From: CAYLNH01 sp964384625
Lineage (GTDB): Bacteria; Verrucomicrobiota; Lentisphaeria; JABSQK01
Length of the DNA: 64,000 bases
Reading direction: 5' to 3'
Assembly: GCA_964384625.1 (NCBI GenBank)
Contig: CAYLNH010000004.1
Coordinates: forward strand, 1-64,000
Within the stretch, counting starts at the first letter, position 1; every line of letters starts with the position of its first letter. The notes under the pieces are model-generated. The model was not told the DNA's origin. It was given only the letters and a program-made list of their open reading frames with translations, and made no database searches. The translations under genes and the position numbers were made by a program. Below, piece after piece: positions 7,941 through 18,950 of this stretch.

Positions 7941-8488
7941 CAGGGATCTCCCGGCTCGATTTCGAGTAGCGGCATGTAGACTTCGTCGTACAGCCGCATG
8001 GATTGGTAGCCGTCGAAAATGAACTCCTGCAGGGCGTTCTCCATCGGCACCGCCCGCGTCGCATACGACCGGCGGAGATTGCCGGCATACGTGGTGTTGG
8101 ACTGCATCATCGGTGTGACCCAATCGTAGCCCTCCAGGCCCCAGTCAACCATCTGTTCCTCCAGGTCGACAGGCTCCTGCAGCTCGTTCTTGTAGTAAAC
8201 CACCTCGTAAGGAAATCCCGGGTGCTGGGTGTCATCGGCGGTATAGCGCAGGCGATCAACGCCGTCACGCCAGTCGCTCACATACCGCGCGGCAGGAGAC
8301 GAACCAAACAACCCGCTCGCCCGTTTCTCAGCCGCCGCCCGGGCGTCAACCAGATTCTCCACGTTGTTGTGCCCCAACTGGGCAATCTGAACCAGGCCGA
8401 AGAAGACAACAGTGATCCCCACCAGGCCGACGACCATTTCGGCCGTAGCCTGTCCCCGGCGATTACGATGACGGCGGTTGTGTTTCAT
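7940..8488 (-). CDS. TadE-like protein, first gene of the operon
   Basis: A 182-residue protein with the leader HRNRRGQATAEM, a membrane helix (about 18-37) and an extracytoplasmic domain, as in TadE-type pseudopilins. The ATG at 8488 is only about ten bases after a good -10 box, and no ribosome site fits. The mRNA is therefore predicted to be leaderless or nearly so. It starts a minus-strand operon that runs through to 4418. Confidence 0.75.
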   Translation of the reverse strand: MKHNRRHRNRRGQATAEMVVGLVGITVVFFGLVQIAQLGHNNVENLVDARAAAEKRASGLFGSSPAARYVSDWRDGVDRLRYTADDTQHPGFPYEVVYYKNELQEPVDLEEQMVDWGLEGYDWVTPMMQSNTTYAGNLRRSYATRAVPMENALQEFIFDGYQSMRLYDEVYMPLLEIEPGDP

Positions 8489-8498
8489 GATCCGGTCT

Positions 8499-8547
8499 AC
8501 TATAGCTTGTCGCAGCAGTCAAAACAAGATTGTCAAAACAAGCTATA
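8499..8547 (-). promoter_or_regulatory. Operon promoter with tandem direct repeats and flanking inverted repeat
   Basis: On the minus strand TTGTTT (8522-8527) and TATAGT (8499-8504) are 17 bases apart. Two copies of GTCAAAACAAG (8518-8528 and 8532-8542, plus-strand reading) lie 14 bases apart over the -35. A perfect 10-base inverted repeat, TATAGCTTGT and ACAAGCTATA, frames the whole site at 8501-8510 and 8538-8547. The layout looks like an operator for a DNA-binding dimer that covers the promoter. Confidence 0.6.
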
Positions 8548-9058
8548 CTCCTCCACAGAAGTGGACCCCGCTGAGGTCCGGAAGTTCCATAACTGCTTGT
8601 GGTTTCTACTCAGATAAACGCAGGAACGCGACGCATTATTGTGCCAGACCGACAACTGCAGGTGATATTGTCGCGAGAGCACGGCTGGAATCGACTTTTA
8701 TTGCGTTTTGATGCTGTTTACAGCAGTTTAAGGCAACGGCTTTTGCCGGAACTGTGGTTGCGGCAGTCCGAAACAGGTCGGGCGGTGCCGGGCGAAGCGT
8801 TGCGCGAATACGGGTCGGCTCGCCCTGACCGCCCGGGCAGTGTTTGAACTGCCAGGCAGCGTGATCGGGACCAGGACAGGCTTCATGGACAAGCCAACGC
8901 ATGCTCTGGTTCCGGCGATGGGAACGGGTTGGATGGGGCTGGTCGGATCGGTGCGACCTGCCGACGCCGTGGTTGACATGTCCTTCCAAATCCATCACTT
9001 GACATCGCCGGATGGCCCCGTAGGCTGACTCACGCAACCCCAAAGCCGAGGAGGCACG
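8548..9058. other. Intergenic region before cutA
   Basis: About 510 bases. No open frame here has a ribosome site and coding-like composition. It contains one copy of a 53-base repeat at 8902-8954 and, just before cutA, the site GAGGAGG. No RNA family is recognised. Confidence 0.5.
8902..8954 (+). repeat. 53-base intergenic repeat, copy A
   Basis: Ungapped match of 49 of 53 bases to 16619-16671. The core ATGGGAACGGGTTGG is identical in both. A small hairpin GTTCC/GGAAC lies at its left end. The other copy sits between the SNF2 gene and tRNA-Ser. Confidence 0.75.
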
Positions 9059-9388
9059 ATGAAACCGACGGATTTTCACCTTGTCTATATCACCTGCGCC
9101 TCTACTGAAGAAGCGGAGCGCATCGGCCGGTCCCTGGTAGAAGACCGGCTCGCCGCGTGCGCCAATCTGGTGCCGGGCATGACGTCGATTTACCGCTGGA
9201 AAGGCGAGATCTGTGAAGCTCAGGAGTGTATTCTGCTGGCCAAGACGCACGTCGGCCGGATGGCCGACCTCCGCGCCAGGATCGGAGAATTGCACAGTTA
9301 TGAATGCCCGTGTATCGTCAGTTTTGCCCTGACCGACGGCGCCGGGCAGTTCCTGGAATGGATCGCCGCGCAGACCGCGACCACCTGA
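9059..9388 (+). CDS. cutA: CutA1 divalent-cation tolerance protein
   Basis: A 109-residue protein matching the CutA1 family over its full length: YITCASTEEAERIGRSLV, the conserved LAACANLVPGMTSIYRWKG segment, and SYECPCIVSF near the C-terminus. CutA forms a ferredoxin-like trimer and has been linked to copper tolerance; its biochemical role is not settled. A GAGGAGG site precedes the ATG. It heads a plus-strand run of small metal- or Cys-linked proteins. Confidence 0.95.
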   Translation: MKPTDFHLVYITCASTEEAERIGRSLVEDRLAACANLVPGMTSIYRWKGEICEAQECILLAKTHVGRMADLRARIGELHSYECPCIVSFALTDGAGQFLEWIAAQTATT

Positions 9389-9454
9389 ACGACTTGCTTT
9401 TCCGCGAGACGGAGTATTGTTGCTCTGCAAAACCCGACCAGTACGGAGCCCGGC

Positions 9455-10093
9455 ATGATTATTGAACAGATCTTCACGGACGATGCCCATCGGACGTTCA
9501 GCTATGTGATCGGCGACGAGTCATCCGGCCTGGCGGCGGTCTTCGACCCGGCATTCGGCCACGAGCGGATTGCCGCCGGGCTCGAAGCCAATGGGCTGCA
9601 GGTGAAATACATCATCCATACGCACGGGCATTACGATCACACCGGGGGCACCGAGGATTTCCGGCAGCAGCACGGCGGCGAGGTCGTCGGACATGCCGGC
9701 AGTGACGTGGACATTGCCGTGCTCCATGAAGAGACACTGCAGCTGGGCGAACTGACATTGCGTTTTTTGGAGACGCCGGGGCACACGAATGACAGCATCT
9801 GCACGGTCTGCGGCGACCATGTCATCACCGGGGACACGCTGTTCGTCGGCAAGATCGGCGGAACCATGACCGAAGACCAGGCCCGTACCGAATACCGCAG
9901 CCTGCACGAGGTCCTGATGCAGCTGGACGACCATCTGCAGGTCTGGCCGGGACACGATTACGGGGTTGCCCCGTCATCGACAATCGGCCGGGAACGCGAG
10001 ACCAACCCGTTCCTGCTGCAGCCTGATTTCACGGCGTTCCTGGCGCTGAAAAACAACTGGGATGAATACAAGCGCAAGCACAACATCAAGTAG
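9455..10093 (+). CDS. Metallo-beta-lactamase-fold hydrolase (glyoxalase II/persulfide dioxygenase-like)
   Basis: A 212-residue MBL-fold enzyme with the metal motif THGHYDHTGG, then TPGHTNDS, GDTLFVGKIGG and WPGHDYG, which supply the remaining metal ligands. The order matches the glyoxalase II, ETHE1-like branch; such enzymes hydrolyse thioesters of small thiols or oxidise persulfides. Given a YpdA-like reductase nearby, a bacillithiol substrate is conceivable but inferred. The stop is three bases before the next ATG. Confidence 0.85.
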   Translation: MIIEQIFTDDAHRTFSYVIGDESSGLAAVFDPAFGHERIAAGLEANGLQVKYIIHTHGHYDHTGGTEDFRQQHGGEVVGHAGSDVDIAVLHEETLQLGELTLRFLETPGHTNDSICTVCGDHVITGDTLFVGKIGGTMTEDQARTEYRSLHEVLMQLDDHLQVWPGHDYGVAPSSTIGRERETNPFLLQPDFTAFLALKNNWDEYKRKHNIK

Positions 10094-10096
10094 CCC

Positions 10097-10756
10097 ATGA
10101 AGATCCCCTGCCCCAACTGTGAAAGACTCTGCCAACTGGACGCGGTCACCGTGGTCCATCCGGACACCTCGGAACTGGACGCGCTGCTGCGCGGCGATCT
10201 CAATTGCGCCTACTGTGAGGAGTGCGAACACCCGATCCTCTACGAAACCCCGATCCTCTATCGCGACGACAACGCCCGGCTGATGGTTTACTTCATCCCC
10301 GTCAGCCATTGTCCTTCCCTGGAGGAAGCGCTGGCACAGTTGGAGACGTTGTATGCCGATATCTTCGCCGAAGTCCACGCCAACGACCGGCCCGATTGCC
10401 GACTGGTGACGACCCGACAGCGGTTCATCGAGAAGATTGCCTTGTTCCGGGCCGGCTATAATGATCGCCTGGTGGAATACGTCAAGTATATGCTGTTCGA
10501 ACACAATCCCGGCCTGCAGCCGGGACGTCACGAGTTGCTCTATGACTTCGCCCGCGACAACGACGACACCCTGGTTTTCCAGGCGTTCGACAACAGCATT
10601 CACGAGCACGTGTATACTGTTGAGTTTCAGATGGACGACTATTTCAACCTCGAGGAACACTACCTGACTGACGACGACGCCCGCAATCAACTGGACGACT
10701 TGTTCCCGACCCACCACGTCCAGGTCTGCGAGCTTTTCGAGGCGGCTGAAGCATGA
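10097..10756 (+). CDS. CpXC-domain protein
   Basis: A 219-residue protein that begins KIPCPNC and carries a second metal-type pair CAYCEEC near residue 40. This is the layout of the CpXC domain (zinc-ribbon-like N-terminus followed by an alpha/beta region). Function is not known for the family. It overlaps the next gene by four bases (ATGA), indicating coupled translation. Confidence 0.75.
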   Translation: MKIPCPNCERLCQLDAVTVVHPDTSELDALLRGDLNCAYCEECEHPILYETPILYRDDNARLMVYFIPVSHCPSLEEALAQLETLYADIFAEVHANDRPDCRLVTTRQRFIEKIALFRAGYNDRLVEYVKYMLFEHNPGLQPGRHELLYDFARDNDDTLVFQAFDNSIHEHVYTVEFQMDDYFNLEEHYLTDDDARNQLDDLFPTHHVQVCELFEAAEA

Positions 10757-11307
10757 AATTGGTCATCGACCCGAAAGAGATTAGTCGCCTGGGCGACGCG
10801 CGCTGGCAGGAGAACCTGGCCTTTCGCACCTATCTCAAGGCGTTGGAGATGGACGAAAGCGCCGTTGACCGGCTGGTCCACGAACTAACCGCAGAGGTCG
10901 CCGCCCAGATCGACTGCGCCCGCTGCCGGAACTGCTGCATCGCGGCGCACCCCCGCTTCGACCCGGCTGAACGCCGCCGGATCGCGCAGTACCTGGACTT
11001 GTCGCTGCCCGAACTCGAGAAGGAACACGGTCTCCTCTCTCCCACCCTTGACGAAATCTTCGGCTTCGGCGGCAACGACGACGCCGACCCTGCCTGCCCA
11101 TTCTTCAAGAACGGCAAGTGCAGTATCGAACCCGTGCAGCCAACCGATTGCCGGACCTACCCGCACCTGATGAAGTCCGGCTTCCAGCACCGCCTTTTCG
11201 GTGTTGTCGAGAACTACTCCACCTGCCCCATCGTCTTCAACGTCTACGAACAGCTGAAGAAGCATTTCCAGTGGGAGTACGACGAGGACGAAGATATCCC
11301 GTTCTAA
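10753..11307 (+). CDS. YkgJ-family Cys-cluster (Zn/Fe-chelating) protein
   Basis: A 184-residue protein with the family signature CARCRNCC near residue 55, then CPFFKNGKCSIE and the RTYPHL segment with further cysteines. This is the zinc/iron-chelating YkgJ-type domain. It is coupled to the upstream CpXC gene. A GC-rich inverted repeat after the stop (about 11330-11350) may terminate the transcript but has no T-run. Confidence 0.85.
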   Translation: MKLVIDPKEISRLGDARWQENLAFRTYLKALEMDESAVDRLVHELTAEVAAQIDCARCRNCCIAAHPRFDPAERRRIAQYLDLSLPELEKEHGLLSPTLDEIFGFGGNDDADPACPFFKNGKCSIEPVQPTDCRTYPHLMKSGFQHRLFGVVENYSTCPIVFNVYEQLKKHFQWEYDEDEDIPF

Positions 11308-11350
11308 CGCCCTTGCTTATCCCCGCGTCTGGCCGGAGAGACCGGCGAGT

Positions 11351-11566
11351 CCTCGATTACTGCCCGATCGTTTCCGGCCGCCACCACAGTCCCTGCACCC
11401 GTGGTGCGATGATTGGTGTTTCCAAGCATTGCCTATCTCCTCCCCCTGCCGATCCGCGTTGGATCGCGGACCGGCAGGGGGAGGAGGAATCCCACGTCGC
11501 AGTAGCGAGACCAATCTTGGCACCACGAGCATACCCCCCGTGGAGGCCAGAGGGCAATAATCGGGG
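11351..11566. ncRNA. Long palindromic element, candidate structured RNA with 6S-like layout
   Basis: Nested pairings all share one centre. They are 11354-11365 with 552-563 (one mismatch), 376-384 with 540-548 (one mismatch), 401-407 with 520-526, 411-417 with 510-516, 437-451 with 472-486 (15 perfect pairs), and 453-458 with 465-470 (all 11xxx). A 19/23-base bubble (11418-11436 and 11487-11509) separates the lower and terminal stems, and a TCGC-AGTA-GCGA mini-hairpin lies on its right strand. Closing stem, central bubble and terminal stem are the architecture of 6S RNA. A mobile palindrome is the alternative. Strand is undecided: the bubble hairpin suits plus, while a GATTAT box at 11558-11563 suits minus. 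Confidence 0.4.
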
Positions 11567-11589
11567 CCTGCCTCCATGGAGAACCGGCA

Positions 11590-11625
11590 TTGAACCTGGC
11601 AAGATATCGTCCATATTATTATGGC
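11590..11625 (+). promoter_or_regulatory. Promoter of the 11664 lipoprotein
   Basis: TTGAAC and TATTAT are separated by 18 bases. The leader to the ATG is about 40 bases. Confidence 0.55.
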
Positions 11626-11663
11626 TGGAACGGGATAACCCTTTTACAGGACTGTGAGCTTTT

Positions 11664-12017
11664 ATGAAAGCAAAACTTCTGGGCGTTGCGTGTGCATTGG
11701 TGTTGCTGGCCGGTTGTGCCGGCGGCGTGATCACCCCGCAGAAACTGGCGACCTACCAGACGGATTCCGCCGTGAACAGTCTGGTTTACGCCGGGACCGA
11801 CGACAACTACCATTACTTCGAACGCTGGCAGAACATGAACCCGGTGCGCAAATTCAAAGTGCCGGTAGCCGACCTGGACTGGCCCGGCGCCGAGAAGCCT
11901 TACAACATGACTCGCAAACGCCCGGTCTTCCCGGGAACAGTCGAAAGCGTGATCGAACGCACAAACGCCGCCAGAGCAGATCTCGAGGAAGCAGAAAAGG
12001 CTGAAGGGAGCAAGTAG
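11664..12017 (+). CDS. Small lipoprotein
   Basis: A 117-residue protein with a classical lipoprotein signal: a short basic N-terminus, a hydrophobic core, and the lipobox LLAGC with Cys at about residue 18. The mature part is soluble and ends in a charged helix rich in Glu, Ala and Lys. It has its own promoter and faces the convergent CDGSH gene one base away. No family is recognised. Confidence 0.75.
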   Translation: MKAKLLGVACALVLLAGCAGGVITPQKLATYQTDSAVNSLVYAGTDDNYHYFERWQNMNPVRKFKVPVADLDWPGAEKPYNMTRKRPVFPGTVESVIERTNAARADLEEAEKAEGSK

Positions 12018-12018
12018 G

Positions 12019-12315
12019 CTACTCCTCGGAACCGTCGGTGCCCACGAGTTCATCGCCGATATGACGATGGGCGCCGTTGCAGTAGGGGGGCTTCCGCGTC
12101 TGCTTGCAGCGGCAGATCCAGGCGGAATGATCCTTCTCCGGGGTGAATTTCACCGGCTTGATGTCGGTGTCCCTGTGCGAACCGTCACAGAACGGCTGGT
12201 CGGCGGACCGGCCGCAGGCGCAGTAGTAGTACGTCTTTCCCGCTTCCAATGAGACCACCGCCGGCGTGTTGGCGGCAATGATGGGTTTGTCACGCGACGT
12301 TTCTTGATCGGCCAT
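12019..12315 (-). CDS. Protein with two CDGSH iron-sulfur motifs
   Basis: A 98-residue protein with two MitoNEET-type motifs. The first is CACGRSADQPFCDGSH and the second CRCKQTRKPPYCNGAH, each giving the three Cys and one His that hold a labile 2Fe-2S cluster. Tandem CDGSH miniproteins are widespread in bacteria and are thought to handle electron or cluster transfer. It starts exactly where the SNF2 gene ends, so it is probably co-transcribed behind it. Confidence 0.88.
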   Translation of the reverse strand: MADQETSRDKPIIAANTPAVVSLEAGKTYYYCACGRSADQPFCDGSHRDTDIKPVKFTPEKDHSAWICRCKQTRKPPYCNGAHRHIGDELVGTDGSEE

Positions 12316-16497
<4,182 letters not shown>

Positions 16498-16772
16498 AGC
16501 CGATCAACAGAACACCGGGGTGCCGCGAACGCAAGGTTCAACCGGTCAGCTTCCGGGAGAATCGCGAGTGTTCGACGGCGCCGAGGGCGGCCGGCATTCC
16601 AGGCATACGGGCAACGGTTGCTCTGGTCCCGGCAATGGGAACGGGTTGGATGGGGCTGGGCGGATCGGAGCCGTATGCAATACGGCGCACCCCAGGCATA
16701 CGGGCAACGATGCGGTGGGGGCGAGATGGTCTTGACAGCCGTTTCTTGTTCGCGTTACTGCGAAGCGAAGGC
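16498..16772. other. Intergenic region with repeat copy B and 18-base direct repeats
   Basis: No gene is seen. It holds the 53-base repeat at 16619-16671, flanked by two perfect 18-base direct repeats at 16599-16616 and 16692-16709. A small hairpin CCGTAT/ATACGG lies at about 16671-16685. Confidence 0.6.
16599..16709 (+). repeat. 53-base repeat copy B inside 18-base direct repeats
   Basis: The central 53 bases (16619-16671) match 8902-8954 with four substitutions and no gaps. The sequence CCAGGCATACGGGCAACG occurs at 16599 and again at 16692. The left copy runs straight into the core, so the direct repeat may be part of a larger unit rather than a target duplication. Confidence 0.7.
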
Positions 16773-16862
16773 TGGCGGAGAGGAAGGGATTCGAACCCTT
16801 GGTACACTTGCATGCACACTCGCTTTCCAGGCGAGCCCGTTCAACCGCTCCGGCACCTCTCC
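16773..16862 (-). tRNA. tRNA-Ser (GGA)
   Basis: A 90-base type II tRNA with encoded CCA. The acceptor is GGAGAGG/CCTCTCC, the anticodon loop CTGGAAA sits on stem GCTCGC/GCGAGT, a long variable arm (TGTGCATGCAAGTGTACC) follows, and the T-arm is AAGGG-TTCGAAT-CCCTT. The GGA anticodon reads UCC and UCU. Confidence 0.95.
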
Positions 16863-16896
16863 GTGCTGAGCCGCCCTCTGGGGGCTGGGAGCGTGT

Positions 16897-16924
16897 AAGG
16901 TAGCAGCCGTTGGCCCGGATGCAA
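16897..16924 (-). promoter_or_regulatory. Putative promoter of tRNA-Ser
   Basis: On the minus strand TTGCAT (16919-16924) and TACCTT (16897-16902) are 16 bases apart, with initiation expected some 25 bases before the tRNA. Confidence 0.4.
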
Positions 16925-16940
16925 GACAGTATCTGCGGGC

Positions 16941-17663
16941 TTATTTGAGAGGCTTTTTCGGTGGGGGTGCAGCCGGCAGTTTGACGGTTACCGTTTTCCC
17001 TTTGCCGGCGACACGGATATTGCTGAGTTCCTTCAGGAACTTATGTTTGAGCGGGGCCTTGCGCGGGGTCTCTTCACGGTAGAGCTGCCGGCGTTTGATC
17101 AGCTGCCAGCCGCGATGCGGTTTTTCGAACCAGATCAGGTCGATGCTGTGAATAGTGCCTTTGAGTCTGGCGCCGCTTTCGGCCAGGGCCGTGCCGATGC
17201 GCCACTGCTGCAGCACGACGACTGCTTTGGCGCCTTCATACTCGATGCGCTCAATGACCTTGCCGTCAAAGAACCCCTCAATGCCCTTTACCTCTTTCGC
17301 GATGGCCTCGGCCTCCGGTTTCAGGGCTTCGGCATCGTGCTTGCGGACCAGCCGGAAGCCGTCGTAGAAGGTGTCATCGGTGACGATAAGCAGGTCGTAT
17401 TTATCGATCGGCAGGTGTTGGAACGAGGCGGTTTTGCCGTCTCTACTGAGTTTGCCGAGGTACGGTTTGCGTGATTTGCGGGCGAAAGCGACGACACGGT
17501 CCACCTTTACCTTTTCGTTGCCGGGATCGATCTTGACGGTGATCGCGCCTTTGTCATTCGGGTTGGTCTCGGTGTAGAGATATTTGCTGTTGTACTCGCC
17601 TTTGCCGAACAGTGGGCTCAAGCCGAGCAACAGGAAACCGATCAGAGTGTAGCGGAATAGCAT
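16941..17663 (-). CDS. Exported protein behind pyrC
   Basis: A 240-residue protein with a signal peptide (residues 1-19) and a basic, proline-rich tail (PAAPPPKKPLK). The mature part mixes beta-rich segments such as KVKVDRVVAFARKSRKPYLG with helices. The frame extends far upstream, but the ATG at 17663 gives a clean signal peptide and lies eight bases after the pyrC stop. No family is recognised. Periplasmic location is predicted. Confidence 0.7.
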   Translation of the reverse strand: MLFRYTLIGFLLLGLSPLFGKGEYNSKYLYTETNPNDKGAITVKIDPGNEKVKVDRVVAFARKSRKPYLGKLSRDGKTASFQHLPIDKYDLLIVTDDTFYDGFRLVRKHDAEALKPEAEAIAKEVKGIEGFFDGKVIERIEYEGAKAVVVLQQWRIGTALAESGARLKGTIHSIDLIWFEKPHRGWQLIKRRQLYREETPRKAPLKHKFLKELSNIRVAGKGKTVTVKLPAAPPPKKPLK

Positions 17664-17671
17664 GGGAACAC

Positions 17672-18949
17672 CTATAGCTCGTTGTGAATGACGCGGCCGC
17701 CGACAATCGTCGCACAAACCTTGCCTCGCACGGACATCCCGTGGAACGGCGAGTTGCGTGACTTCGACTTCGACTTGCGAAGATCGAGCACATGCCGGCA
17801 GTCCGGATCCAGGACAACGACATCCGCCGGCGTGCCCACCGCCAGCGACGCGAGGTCTTCGCGGTTGATCAAGCGTGCAGGGCCAACCGTAAAACGGGCG
17901 ATGAGAGCGGCCAGCGACATGCGTTCGCCGAGAATGCTTTGGCACACCGGCCAGGCCGTCTCAAGCCCGAGGATGCCGAACGGCGCGTCGACCAGCGATT
18001 GCGCCTTCTCGTTTGGCGCATGCGGCGCATGATCGGTGGCAATGACATCGATGTCGCCACTGACGATTGCCTCGATCAAAACCCGGCGATCGGCTTCAGT
18101 ACCCAGCGGGGGGTTCATCTTCGCGTTGGTCCCGAGCATCGGCACGGCGTCGACGGTCAACGCCAAGTGATGAGGCGTGATCTCCGCGGACACCGGTAGT
18201 CCTTCGGCGCGCGCCGCCAGGACGAGTTCGATCGACCGTGTTGTACTGAGATGCTGCATGTGAATACGGGCGCTGGTTTCACGGCACAGCGCGATGTTGC
18301 GTTCAACGATGTTGCTCTCGGTCTCGGGCGGCATGCCCGGCACACCGAGTTGCTCGGCCACGCTGCCCGCCCGGACGACGCCGTTGTTCCACACCATCCG
18401 GTCTTCACAGTGATCCATAACGCATAATCCGGTGGCAGCTGCCGCCGTCATGACCCGACGCATCAGGTCCGGGCTCTCCAGACAGTTCCCGTCGTCCGTA
18501 AATGCCACAACTTCCGGTTCCGCCGCCAGTGCTTTGATATCGGTGGCTTCTTTGCCGGCACGGTCCACAGACAATGCGGCAGTCGTCAATACGCGCACAC
18601 GGGCTTTGGCGCTGACGATCGCGCGCAGCGCCGCGATATGCTCTGGACGATCCGGCGGAGGCACGGTGTTCGGCATCGCGACGACAGTGGTGAAACCGCC
18701 GGCCGCGGCGGCTGCCGTTGCGGTGGCAACATCTTCCTTGTGCTCCTGTCCCGGCTCCCGCAGGTGCACGTGGACATCCACGAATCCCGGTGCCACAACC
18801 TTACCGGAGACGTCCAGCGTGACGGCCGCGTCACTCACGGCATCGACAATCACGCCGTCCGCAACCGCAAGATCCCGCACGCTGTCCGTGCCGGCAACCG
18901 GATCAATCACCCGACCACCGCGCAAAATAAGTGTATCTGATTGCGTCAT
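17672..18949 (-). CDS. pyrC: Dihydroorotase (class I type)
   Basis: A 425-residue amidohydrolase that closes carbamoyl-aspartate to dihydroorotate in pyrimidine synthesis. Visible are the metal motif DVHVHLREPG, MPNT, the HCED and ATDHAPH metal and catalytic segments, and NPPLG. Length and motifs fit the long class I enzyme usually partnered with PyrB. Here it is embedded between envelope genes with no other pyrimidine gene, probably as a hitch-hiking member of their operon. The ATG at 18949 is chosen, one base after the preceding stop; an upstream TTG would overlap that gene. Confidence 0.92.
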   Translation of the reverse strand: MTQSDTLILRGGRVIDPVAGTDSVRDLAVADGVIVDAVSDAAVTLDVSGKVVAPGFVDVHVHLREPGQEHKEDVATATAAAAAGGFTTVVAMPNTVPPPDRPEHIAALRAIVSAKARVRVLTTAALSVDRAGKEATDIKALAAEPEVVAFTDDGNCLESPDLMRRVMTAAAATGLCVMDHCEDRMVWNNGVVRAGSVAEQLGVPGMPPETESNIVERNIALCRETSARIHMQHLSTTRSIELVLAARAEGLPVSAEITPHHLALTVDAVPMLGTNAKMNPPLGTEADRRVLIEAIVSGDIDVIATDHAPHAPNEKAQSLVDAPFGILGLETAWPVCQSILGERMSLAALIARFTVGPARLINREDLASLAVGTPADVVVLDPDCRHVLDLRKSKSKSRNSPFHGMSVRGKVCATIVGGRVIHNEL

Positions 18950-18950
18950 A

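Larger units (their letters stand above)
11308..11663. other. Intergenic region with the long palindromic element and a lipoprotein promoter
   Basis: No gene is seen. The stretch is filled by the imperfect palindrome at about 11351-11566, followed by a sigma70-type promoter at 11590-11625 for the downstream lipoprotein. Confidence 0.6.

Noticed and set aside
5272..8022. Plus-strand open frame of 916 codons over the Tad-like genes
   Set aside because: Antisense to five coupled genes with signature motifs; no start site or domain.
16599..16709. CRISPR-like array
   Set aside because: Only two direct repeats 93 bases apart, no regular spacers and no cas genes.
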